DNA of 64,000 nt, from assembly GCF_050320395.1 (NCBI RefSeq), contig NZ_CP144459.1:496001-560000 (forward strand), in the 5' to 3' direction. Shown here piece after piece: positions 34,733 to 41,596 of the stretch. The position numbers and the translations under genes are program-made. Every line of letters starts with the position of its first letter. Positions within the stretch are counted from its first letter, which is position 1. The DNA is from Treponema_C sp050320395 (GTDB taxonomy: Bacteria > Spirochaetota > Spirochaetia > Treponematales > Treponemataceae). The notes under the pieces were generated by a model, which worked only from the letters and a program-made list of their open reading frames with translations, had not been told where the DNA came from and ran no database searches.

Positions 34733-35434
34733 TTATTTGCCGATTTTTGTAAGATTCCGAAAGCTGTAGCTGATCCGGCTGTCGTACAATTCTATGCCGC
34801 CGACAAGGTATCTTACATTCGGCAAGGTTCTGTATGCAGGATCGTTTCCCATGCCGTTTGTAAAGCTTCCGGCGTTGTAGAGTTTTTCCGGATTATAGCC
34901 CAGCTGTACCAATAAATTAAGAAAATAGCAGGATTCAACGCCCGCCGTCGAAATTGCGATAATTGTTTTGTTTTTGGGGAATATATCGTACAAAATTTGT
35001 ACCGATTCTTTGTAGTTTTGCTCAAAAGACCCCGTATCGCCCAAGTATAAACCTCCTTTACGGGTGAGGGTAAAGAGGCCCTTGTCGGAATTGGGAAAGT
35101 CTGCAATGTAACCGTAAAAGGGAATATTGGTAAAGCCGGCTATATGGCCTTCTTTATAAAAAGCATCGGGGGATCGAAGGTCTATATAGATGCAGTTATC
35201 CATAAAAAGATACTCATCGATATTATAGGGTTTTATCGGAGACTCGCTCATAAGCATGCTTTCCGTTTTCGGTTTTTCGGGTAAAGAATAATTGTGCTGT
35301 TCGGCCGGATGAGCTTGTGTTATCGAGTATGCCTGTATTCCGGTTTTTTTTCCGGTATGACTGTCCGCGGGGCTTTTTTGTTTTGTACATGAGCTGAGAA
35401 TACAGACAGCTAAAAAAATCAGTATGGGTTTCAC
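34733..35434 (-). CDS. Rhodanese-like lipoprotein, active-site Cys missing
   Basis: 233 residues. Lipobox LSSC with lipid Cys16; a Lys/Ser-rich linker leads to a rhodanese fold (about 75-205: IYIDLRSPDAFYKEGHIAGF, IPFYGYIADFP, KTIIAISTAGVESCYFLNLL, LGYNPEKLYNAGSF). The active-site loop reads STAGVES where active rhodaneses have C..G.R, so sulfur transfer by the usual Cys is not possible. It is clearly a paralogue of the lipoprotein at 36773-37405, which keeps the Cys. The start overlaps apbE by ATGA. A binding or scaffolding role in the flavin cluster is my inference. Confidence 0.82.
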   Translation of the reverse strand: MKPILIFLAVCILSSCTKQKSPADSHTGKKTGIQAYSITQAHPAEQHNYSLPEKPKTESMLMSESPIKPYNIDEYLFMDNCIYIDLRSPDAFYKEGHIAGFTNIPFYGYIADFPNSDKGLFTLTRKGGLYLGDTGSFEQNYKESVQILYDIFPKNKTIIAISTAGVESCYFLNLLVQLGYNPEKLYNAGSFTNGMGNDPAYRTLPNVRYLVGGIELYDSRISYSFRNLTKIGK

Positions 35435-36687
35435 GGTTTTTCCTGTTGAATCGAATCGGAAGCGGAAATTATTTTCTGTCCTCCAATGCCGATTCCTTCG
35501 TAGTCATTTCGAATGTAGGGAACAAAGCCCTCCGTCATTATAAGAGAAAGCGTTTTGATTTCACGGTTTTCATCTTTTACAAAACAGGCTTCAATGCTGC
35601 AGCCGTATGCCTGCTTTACGGCGGTGATAATGCTCAGTATCCGTTTTTCATCATTTAGATTAAACAAGGCCGTGCTCAGTGCATCCGAAACAAGGGCGTT
35701 GTCGCTGATAACGATAACCGCCCGCCACCAATCGTTACTGTAGCCGGTACGCGGATCGAGGATGTGAGTTCTGATTGTACGCGAATCGCTTGCGGATATA
35801 TAGTAATTGTTAAGTGTTCCCGACGTGGATAGCGACATACCGCCGGGCAAATCTATTTGTATAAGTGCAAGCGTTTTATAGTGGGGAGAAGCGACTCCGA
35901 TACGGTGGGTTTTTCCGCAGGAAACTATGGTGCTGCTTCCCATACTGAGCATATAAGTTCGGCCGGGATATGAGTCGAAGATTTTTTTTGCCGCATAGCC
36001 CTTTGCTATCGCTCCGAAATTAAGGCTGTAATCAAAAACTCCGTTATGCGGTAAAAAAGAAAGGGTATTTCCGCTTAGAAAAAGCAGTTTTTTTGCTTCT
36101 TGTGTGTTTAAAACCCGCGTGAGGGCAAAATCGATTGCATCTTTTGCGGGGTCGGTATTTTCGATAGGAAACGAAGAAAATTTACTCCGGTATAGATGCG
36201 AGACCGGTTCCAAAAAAACGTTAAAATAACCGTCGGTAAGTTCCATTATGCGTATACTTTCTTTAATTATTTCGGCAAGCGGAGGATCTATATTGATGCT
36301 CTTTCCCGCCGCAATATGCTCGTTCACTATTTTTAAGTTTTTTAAAACGGCTGCATTGTCGCCGTGGTAATATCGATATGCATCAAAATATTTATGAAGC
36401 AGAGATAAATCTTTTTCGATTGCATCTGCAAGAGCGTTGTCTTCGGTTCTTATAAAAACATTTGTATTAAAAAGCGGAACATATTCATCGGTAACGGAAG
36501 GAACCGAAGCACAAAGGCGGACCGACTGTTTTCCCGAGGCGGCTTTGCCGTTTTGCGCCGCTGTCTGCGCGGGAGGCTTGTGTACCGCGGCTTGTTCTGT
36601 AGAGGGGGCTTTGCTTCCTTGTCCGCAATCGGATAAAAATAAAAGGCTGAAAATAATTAACGGAATTGATAGTACGGGAATTTTCAT
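35431..36687 (-). CDS. apbE: FAD:protein FMN transferase, lipoprotein
   Basis: 418 residues. Lipobox LSDC with Cys21, so it is anchored outside the cytoplasmic membrane. ApbE cleaves FAD and attaches FMN covalently to a Thr or Ser of target proteins. Family motifs are MELTDGYFNVFLEPV, FGAIAKGYAAKKI, GSSTIVSCG, MSLSTSGTLNNYY, HILDPRTGYSND and the Mg-binding LVSDALSTALFNL. The treponemal homologue Ftp is known to flavinylate and to hydrolyse FAD. Its likely targets lie in this window: FMN-binding lipoproteins at 37441, 47747 and 53558. A terminator-like hairpin precedes it. Confidence 0.92.
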   Translation of the reverse strand: MKIPVLSIPLIIFSLLFLSDCGQGSKAPSTEQAAVHKPPAQTAAQNGKAASGKQSVRLCASVPSVTDEYVPLFNTNVFIRTEDNALADAIEKDLSLLHKYFDAYRYYHGDNAAVLKNLKIVNEHIAAGKSINIDPPLAEIIKESIRIMELTDGYFNVFLEPVSHLYRSKFSSFPIENTDPAKDAIDFALTRVLNTQEAKKLLFLSGNTLSFLPHNGVFDYSLNFGAIAKGYAAKKIFDSYPGRTYMLSMGSSTIVSCGKTHRIGVASPHYKTLALIQIDLPGGMSLSTSGTLNNYYISASDSRTIRTHILDPRTGYSNDWWRAVIVISDNALVSDALSTALFNLNDEKRILSIITAVKQAYGCSIEACFVKDENREIKTLSLIMTEGFVPYIRNDYEGIGIGGQKIISASDSIQQEKP

Positions 36688-36694
36688 ATCGGAT

Positions 36695-36753
36695 AAAAAA
36701 GGGGAAGCGGGTGCCTAAAAGTCAATCGGCTTTCAGGTTTGTTCCGTTTCCCC
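36695..36753 (-). terminator. Terminator or attenuator upstream of apbE
   Basis: Minus strand: GGGGAAACGG (36744-36753) pairs with CCGCTTCCCC (36701-36710) with one mismatch across a 33-base loop, followed by TTTTTT (36695-36700). It ends 7 bases before the apbE ATG, so transcription from the upstream rhodanese gene would be reduced or conditionally stopped. Confidence 0.5.
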
Positions 36754-36772
36754 GTATTTAAAAAAGATTTAA

Positions 36773-37405
36773 TCAGTTCTTGGTTAAACCTTCGATTGAG
36801 TAGGCTGCGTTGACTTTAAACTCAAGTGCATCGACCGTATAGTCGGCATATTCACTTGCGGTAAATTGTCCCATGCCGCCGACGTTGTAAATCTTCGACA
36901 TATCGTACCCTTTTTTTTCAAGGATGGTCATAAGCTGTGCAACGCGGCCGCCGCCCTGACACATGATAAAGAGGGTTTTATCTTTGGGGAAAAGCACGTT
37001 CAGCATATCATCGGATTCTTTGTAAACCGAAACGGGCTCTGAAACCGTTCCTCCGTAGAGCTGTGTTTTTTTTGCATCTTTTCCGGCATCTGCGTTAAAA
37101 ATAAATGCAAAATAGGGAATACATTCAAAGTTGCGTAAATGCTTTTTTTGGTAATCGCCGAAATCGCGTACGTCGATATAAAGCACGTCGTCGCGGCCGA
37201 AATACTCAAAGAGGTTTGACGCATTGATTGACGAAACGCCCGCGGCATACGGGGTTTTTTGGGCATCGGGCTTTGAAGTATCTACCGGAGCCGGGAGCAT
37301 CTTTTGAACGGGTTCGGCCGGAATTTGAACGGTTTCCGCAGGTTTTTTTACGGAACAGGCGGCGAGTACCGATACTGCCGCAATAAGGATTAATAATCTT
37401 TTCAT
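36773..37405 (-). CDS. Rhodanese-domain lipoprotein with intact CxxGxR loop
   Basis: 210 residues. Lipobox LAAC with lipid Cys17, preceded by AGGAG at the ribosome site. The rhodanese domain spans about 60-190 (VLYIDVRDFGDYQKKHLRNF, LFIMCQGGGRVAQLMTIL, MSKIYNVGGMGQF). The catalytic loop CQGGGR fits C..G.R, so persulfide formation is possible. Between the two half-domains is an unusual insertion containing KTQLYGGTVSEP. It lies between the FMN-binding lipoprotein and apbE, on the same strand. A sulfur-linked redox role outside the cytoplasm is plausible but unproven. Confidence 0.85.
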   Translation of the reverse strand: MKRLLILIAAVSVLAACSVKKPAETVQIPAEPVQKMLPAPVDTSKPDAQKTPYAAGVSSINASNLFEYFGRDDVLYIDVRDFGDYQKKHLRNFECIPYFAFIFNADAGKDAKKTQLYGGTVSEPVSVYKESDDMLNVLFPKDKTLFIMCQGGGRVAQLMTILEKKGYDMSKIYNVGGMGQFTASEYADYTVDALEFKVNAAYSIEGLTKN

Positions 37406-37440
37406 AACATTCTCCTAAAAAATATATGCAAGCGTTCAGC

Positions 37441-38409
37441 TTACTTTTGTGTAAAAAAATCATCCGTTGCGTGATACTCGAAAAGGGCATTGAGCATACG
37501 GATTATATTGTTTGTCGATACCGAAGAACCGGTAAAACTGTCTACCTTATATGAGGCGCGCCCCTCTCCCGCACTGTAGTCTTCCGGTGCAATATCGTCG
37601 GTTGTGCTCAGTGTTTTTAAGTATTTGTAATCCTTGCCGACAAAGAAGGGAATGTACTCGCGTTTAAAGTCTTCATAGGTTGCGCCTGCAGGAGTCGGAT
37701 TTGAATCTCCCCAAAAGCCTGCAAGGTAATTGCCTTCCGCATCATGGTCGAAAGATAAATATTTTATAGCGGCATCGTCTATACTTCCGCTTTTGGGCAG
37801 GGTAACTTCGACATAGGCGGTTGACCAATAGTTTACTTCCGCGCTGCGGCATGTACAGGATAAGTAGGTAACCTGATACTTAATAAAGTTGCGTGCTTTG
37901 TATTTAAAGTTTACAAAGGCGTAAAAATCGTGTTCTTCTCGCGGGCCGTTTATGTGTGCAACCGGAATAACCGCTACAACGTTTGCGGTGCTGCCGGCTC
38001 CCATATCCGCGCTTTCGTTCAAATACCTGTTGATACTTTCAAGCGTAATGGTGCCGCCCGGATCATCACAGGGATTTGCCGCGGAAATCAATCCTGCTTG
38101 CTGCATAGCGTCTTTTACCGCTTTTTTAACGGCCGTTGAGGTAATGGTAGCTCCCGCAATAACATCAACATCAAAGTTTTGAGCCTTAAGTACGGCGGCG
38201 GGCAGTTCTTTAACGGCTTTTTCTCCGATACCGGGCGTTTCTTTGTCTCCGGTAACCTTTACCGCGGTAATTTTGTCTTTTGCAGCGGTGAGTTCAACGG
38301 TAATTTCTCCCCCGTAGCCCTTTGATTTGGCGGTGTATGTTTTTTTTCCGCTGCAGGCAATTAATGCGATTGCCGAAAACAGGATAAGCACGGTTAATGC
38401 TTTTTTCAT
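37441..38409 (-). CDS. FMN-binding domain lipoprotein
   Basis: 322 residues from the ATG at 38409, which has AGGAGG 6 bases upstream. Lipobox IAC with Cys19. The FMN-binding domain (about 30-105) has GGEITVEL, KETPGIGEKAVKELP and the attachment site VIAGATITS, where Thr88 would carry FMN added by ApbE. The C-terminal 200 residues are a separate domain with LSCTCRSAEVNYW and, near the end, DSFTGSSVSTNN, which resembles a second flavinylation motif (Ser296). It should shuttle electrons at the cell surface or periplasm. First gene of the minus-strand redox cluster, divergent from the large oxidoreductase. Confidence 0.88.
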   Translation of the reverse strand: MKKALTVLILFSAIALIACSGKKTYTAKSKGYGGEITVELTAAKDKITAVKVTGDKETPGIGEKAVKELPAAVLKAQNFDVDVIAGATITSTAVKKAVKDAMQQAGLISAANPCDDPGGTITLESINRYLNESADMGAGSTANVVAVIPVAHINGPREEHDFYAFVNFKYKARNFIKYQVTYLSCTCRSAEVNYWSTAYVEVTLPKSGSIDDAAIKYLSFDHDAEGNYLAGFWGDSNPTPAGATYEDFKREYIPFFVGKDYKYLKTLSTTDDIAPEDYSAGEGRASYKVDSFTGSSVSTNNIIRMLNALFEYHATDDFFTQK

Positions 38410-38433
38410 TATCATCCTCCTGAAATAATTTTG

Positions 38434-38464
38434 AAAAAAATCTGCGGAATATATACTCCGCAGA
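38434..38464 (-). terminator. Terminator-like hairpin in the leader of the FMN-binding lipoprotein
   Basis: TCTGCGGA (38441-38448) and TCCGCAGA (38457-38464) form a perfect 8-bp stem extended by flanking A/T tracts; on the minus strand it is followed by TTTTTTT (38434-38440). It lies between the promoter at 38538-38566 and the ATG, so it could act as an attenuator. Confidence 0.55.
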
Positions 38465-38537
38465 TTTTGTCCAAATACTTCATTATGATATGGAAAGCGG
38501 TATACAACCTGCTTATCGGTAAAATAACACGGTCCGC

Positions 38538-38566
38538 ATTCTATCATATAAGTTGAAGGAATTCAA
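38538..38566 (-). promoter_or_regulatory. Promoter for the FMN-binding lipoprotein/rhodanese genes
   Basis: Minus strand TTGAAT (38561-38566), 17-base spacer, TAGAAT (38538-38543) with TGA before it (extended -10). The predicted leader is about 120 bases and contains the hairpin at 38434-38464. A palindrome CCGGTG-taaag-CACCGG (38589-38605) lies between this and the divergent promoter. Confidence 0.55.
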
Positions 38567-38635
38567 GTATAATATACAATGGAAAATGCCGGTGTAAAGC
38601 ACCGGGGAATTTTTCTATATTTTTTTCTTTTTTAT

Positions 38636-38664
38636 TTGCCAGTTTTCCTCTTTCGTGTTATACT
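38636..38664 (+). promoter_or_regulatory. Promoter for the large Fe-S/FAD oxidoreductase
   Basis: TTGCCA (38636-38641), 17-base spacer, TATACT (38659-38664) with TGT immediately before (extended -10). The ATG is at 38731 with AAGGAC upstream. Confidence 0.65.
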
Positions 38665-38730
38665 GTCAAGGTTGTGAATAAATTAAAAATATTTCACCGC
38701 AAAACACACGCATAAAAAAAGGACGAAATT

Positions 38731-41409
38731 ATGGCACTGCGAAAAAAAATCGTAAAATTGGCACAAATGGTCGGCGGGATAACGGGCGTTATCAATAAGA
38801 TTGACGAAAATGCCCCCGAATACTATTCTCTTGAATGCTGCGTATCGGATGAACAGGCTGATGTCGCTTTAGCGATGGGCTTAAGAAAGCCCAGGACAAT
38901 TGAATACATAACAAAAAAAACAAAGCTCCCCAAAGAAAAAGCATATAAACTTGCAATGGAGCTTGCCGACATCGGCGTATGCCGTGTTTCGCATAACGAA
39001 AAAGGTGTTGAAGAATTCTTTGTAAATATCTATGCGCCCGGTATTTTGGAAATGATGGTAAACAATGCCGCTTTATTGGAAAAATATCCGCAAGTCGGCC
39101 GCGCTTTTGAAGAATATACGCGATTGCGTATTGCCCCCTTGGCGCCCCTTTTGCCGCCGGGAATGGGCATGATGCGCGTTATCCCCGTCCAATCGGCAAT
39201 CGACGGAAACACCCATGCCGTTCCCTATGAACAGCTTTCGTATTATCTCGATAAATACGACACCTTTTCCGTTTCCGATTGTTCCTGCCGTTCTTCCAGG
39301 CGTGTTCTTAATCAGGGCTGCGGACATCTCGAACATGATATGTGTATCCATATGGGGACGGGCGCCGAGTACTATATCCGTACCGGCCGTTCGCGCCAGG
39401 TTACGCGTGAAGAAGTTAAAGAGATTTTAAAAAAGGCCGAAGAAGACGGCCTTATGCACCAAATGCCGAACATTGAAGGCTTGGGCGAATCGGCGGCTAT
39501 ATGTAACTGCTGTGCCTGTTCCTGCTTTGCCATGCGTGCGGCAACCATGTTCAATACGCCCGATACGGTACGATCAAACTATGTTTCGCAGGTCGATTCC
39601 GATAAATGCGTTGCCTGCGGTCAATGCGTGGAAAACTGTCCGACCAACGCGCTTAAACTGGGACAAAAACTTTGTACCAAAACGCCGCTTAAAACGGCAA
39701 AAAAAATAAGCTCAAGAGATCATATTTGGCTTAAAAAGAACTGGAACCCCGATTACCGCGAAAACCGCAAAAATGTCGTTGAAACGGGAACCTCTCCCTG
39801 TAAAACCGCATGCCCCGCACACATTGCGGTTCAAGGTTATATAAAACTTGCCGCACAGGGAAAATATAAAGAAGCACTCGAGCTTATCCGAAAAGAAAAT
39901 CCGCTTCCGGCTGTGTGCGGCCGCATTTGTCCGCGAAGCTGCGAAAGCGAATGTACGCGCGGCGATATCGATGACCCCATTGCAATCGACGAAATTAAAA
40001 AGTTTATTGCCGAACAGGATTTGGACAAAAAAACTCGTTTTATTCCGCAAAAAAAACATGATTACGGTAAAAAAATCGCCGTTATCGGTTCGGGCCCCGC
40101 AGGACTTTCATGTGCATACTACCTCGCCGAAGACGGATACAAGGTTACCGTTTTTGAAAAATTGTCAAAACCGGGCGGTATGCTTACCGTCGGTATTCCC
40201 TCTTTCCGCCTTGAAAAAAGCGTCGTTGAAGCCGAAATTGATATCCTTAAAGAAATGGGCGTTACCTTTCAAACCGATACGGAAGTCGGAAAAGACGTGA
40301 GCTTGGCCGAATTACGGAAACAGGGATTTGAAGCATTTTATCTTGCAATCGGCGCACAGGGCGGACGCAAACTCGGCCTTGAAGGAGAAGATGCAAAGGG
40401 TGTTATTCCGGGTGTCGAGTTTTTACGCGATGTAAACACGGGTAAAAAAGCTGCGCTGAACGGAAACGTTATCGTTATCGGAGGCGGAAACGTCGCCATC
40501 GACGTTGCGCGCACGGCTGTCCGCGAAGGTGCAAAAACGGTTACGATGTACTGTCTTGAATCGCGAAAAGAAATGCCCGCTTTGGATGAAGAAATCGAAG
40601 AAGCTTTGGAAGAAGATATTGTAATTCAAAACTCATGGGGACCGAAGCGCATTATAAGCGAAAACGGTAAGGTAACGGGAATCGAATTTAAAAAATGCGT
40701 GTCGGTATTCGATGCGGACAAAAAATTCAATCCGAAATACGATGAAAAAGAAACGATAACGGTCAAAGCCGATTTTATTCTCTTGTCGGTCGGTCAAAGT
40801 ATCGAATGGGGCGATTTACTGAAGGATACGAAGGTAACGCTGAACCGTAACAATACGGCGGTTGCGGATTCAAGGACCTATCAAACGGCTGAAAGCGATG
40901 TATTTGTCGGAGGAGATGTATATACGGGTCCGAAATTCGCAATAGACGCAATAGCGGCCGGAAAACAGGCGGCCATATCGATTCACCGTTTTGTACACCC
41001 CGGACAAAGTTTAACTTACGGCCGCGACAGACGCGAATACGTTGCACTGGATAAGGAAAATGTGGTTATCGAAAGCTTCGATACGACAAAACGCCAGCAT
41101 GCGGGCCACAACACGGAAAACCGCAAATCCTTTAAGGATACGCGCGTAACATTTACCGAAGAGCAGTTAAAAAAAGAAACGGAACGCTGTTTGGGCTGCG
41201 GTGCGGTACAAGTTGATCAATATATGTGCGTCGGGTGCGGCCAGTGTACGACAAAGTGTAAGTTTGAAGCTATAAGTTTAACGAAAAAATACGCCAACTT
41301 CGCTCCCGTTTACGAAAAGCTTCCGATGACGGTTGCAAAATATGTAGTACAGCGGGGCGGAAAAATCGCCGCATCGTCGGTTAAGCGGATTTTTACGGGT
41401 GAAAGATAA
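38731..41409 (+). CDS. Multidomain Fe-S/FAD NAD(P)H oxidoreductase
   Basis: 892 residues, in order: a helix-turn-helix-like segment (about 40-100); a Cys-rich Fe-S domain with DCSCRSS (184-186) and ICNCCACSC (257-265); a [4Fe-4S] ferredoxin motif CVACGQCVENC (293-303); a GltD-type Fe-S adaptor (357-408); FAD- and NAD(P)-binding domains with VIGSGPAGLS (451-460) and VIGGGNVAID (582-591) and the ending VFVGGDVYTGPKFAIDAIAAG; then a C-terminal ferredoxin (CLGC ... CVGCGQCTTKC). It resembles glutamate synthase small subunit or NfnB chains fused to extra Fe-S domains. Cytoplasmic; likely moves electrons between NAD(P)H and Fe-S carriers. Divergent from the flavin lipoprotein genes, hence a candidate electron entry point. 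Confidence 0.87.
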   Translation: MALRKKIVKLAQMVGGITGVINKIDENAPEYYSLECCVSDEQADVALAMGLRKPRTIEYITKKTKLPKEKAYKLAMELADIGVCRVSHNEKGVEEFFVNIYAPGILEMMVNNAALLEKYPQVGRAFEEYTRLRIAPLAPLLPPGMGMMRVIPVQSAIDGNTHAVPYEQLSYYLDKYDTFSVSDCSCRSSRRVLNQGCGHLEHDMCIHMGTGAEYYIRTGRSRQVTREEVKEILKKAEEDGLMHQMPNIEGLGESAAICNCCACSCFAMRAATMFNTPDTVRSNYVSQVDSDKCVACGQCVENCPTNALKLGQKLCTKTPLKTAKKISSRDHIWLKKNWNPDYRENRKNVVETGTSPCKTACPAHIAVQGYIKLAAQGKYKEALELIRKENPLPAVCGRICPRSCESECTRGDIDDPIAIDEIKKFIAEQDLDKKTRFIPQKKHDYGKKIAVIGSGPAGLSCAYYLAEDGYKVTVFEKLSKPGGMLTVGIPSFRLEKSVVEAEIDILKEMGVTFQTDTEVGKDVSLAELRKQGFEAFYLAIGAQGGRKLGLEGEDAKGVIPGVEFLRDVNTGKKAALNGNVIVIGGGNVAIDVARTAVREGAKTVTMYCLESRKEMPALDEEIEEALEEDIVIQNSWGPKRIISENGKVTGIEFKKCVSVFDADKKFNPKYDEKETITVKADFILLSVGQSIEWGDLLKDTKVTLNRNNTAVADSRTYQTAESDVFVGGDVYTGPKFAIDAIAAGKQAAISIHRFVHPGQSLTYGRDRREYVALDKENVVIESFDTTKRQHAGHNTENRKSFKDTRVTFTEEQLKKETERCLGCGAVQVDQYMCVGCGQCTTKCKFEAISLTKKYANFAPVYEKLPMTVAKYVVQRGGKIAASSVKRIFTGER

Positions 41410-41422
41410 CGAAGGCCGTAAA

Positions 41423-41510
41423 AAAGGGTAATATAAATCATCGATCGGAGGCCGTCTGAAAGGCCGGTTTCTTTCGGACGGTTCCGATTGGTGAGTATTG
41501 CCCTTTATTC
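41423..41510 (+). terminator. Compound hairpin after the oxidoreductase gene
   Basis: The outer stem AAAGGGTAATA (41423-41433) pairs with TATTGCCCTTT (41496-41506) with one mismatch; inside lies a strong hairpin built from ATCGGA/TCCGAT, CCGTC/GACGG and GAAA/TTTC. TTTATT follows. It probably acts as a terminator, although it is larger than usual. Confidence 0.5.
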
Positions 41511-41515
41511 CGCTC

Positions 41516-41544
41516 TTGTTCAATTAAAAATAATTTGCTAAGCT
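41516..41544 (+). promoter_or_regulatory. Candidate promoter for the DUF2339 gene
   Basis: TTGTTC (41516-41521), 17-base spacer, TAAGCT (41539-41544) with TGC before it. The ATG is at 41597 with AAGGAG upstream. Confidence 0.4.
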
Positions 41545-41596
41545 GAACGGCAACGGATCTATAAAGAGAACGTATCTCCAAAAGGAGTTGTCGTTT

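Noticed and set aside
38465..38530. FMN riboswitch before the FMN-binding lipoprotein gene
   Set aside because: None of the conserved RFN elements (AGGGUGAAAUUCCCGACC-type core) is present; only an unassigned leader with a terminator hairpin is seen.
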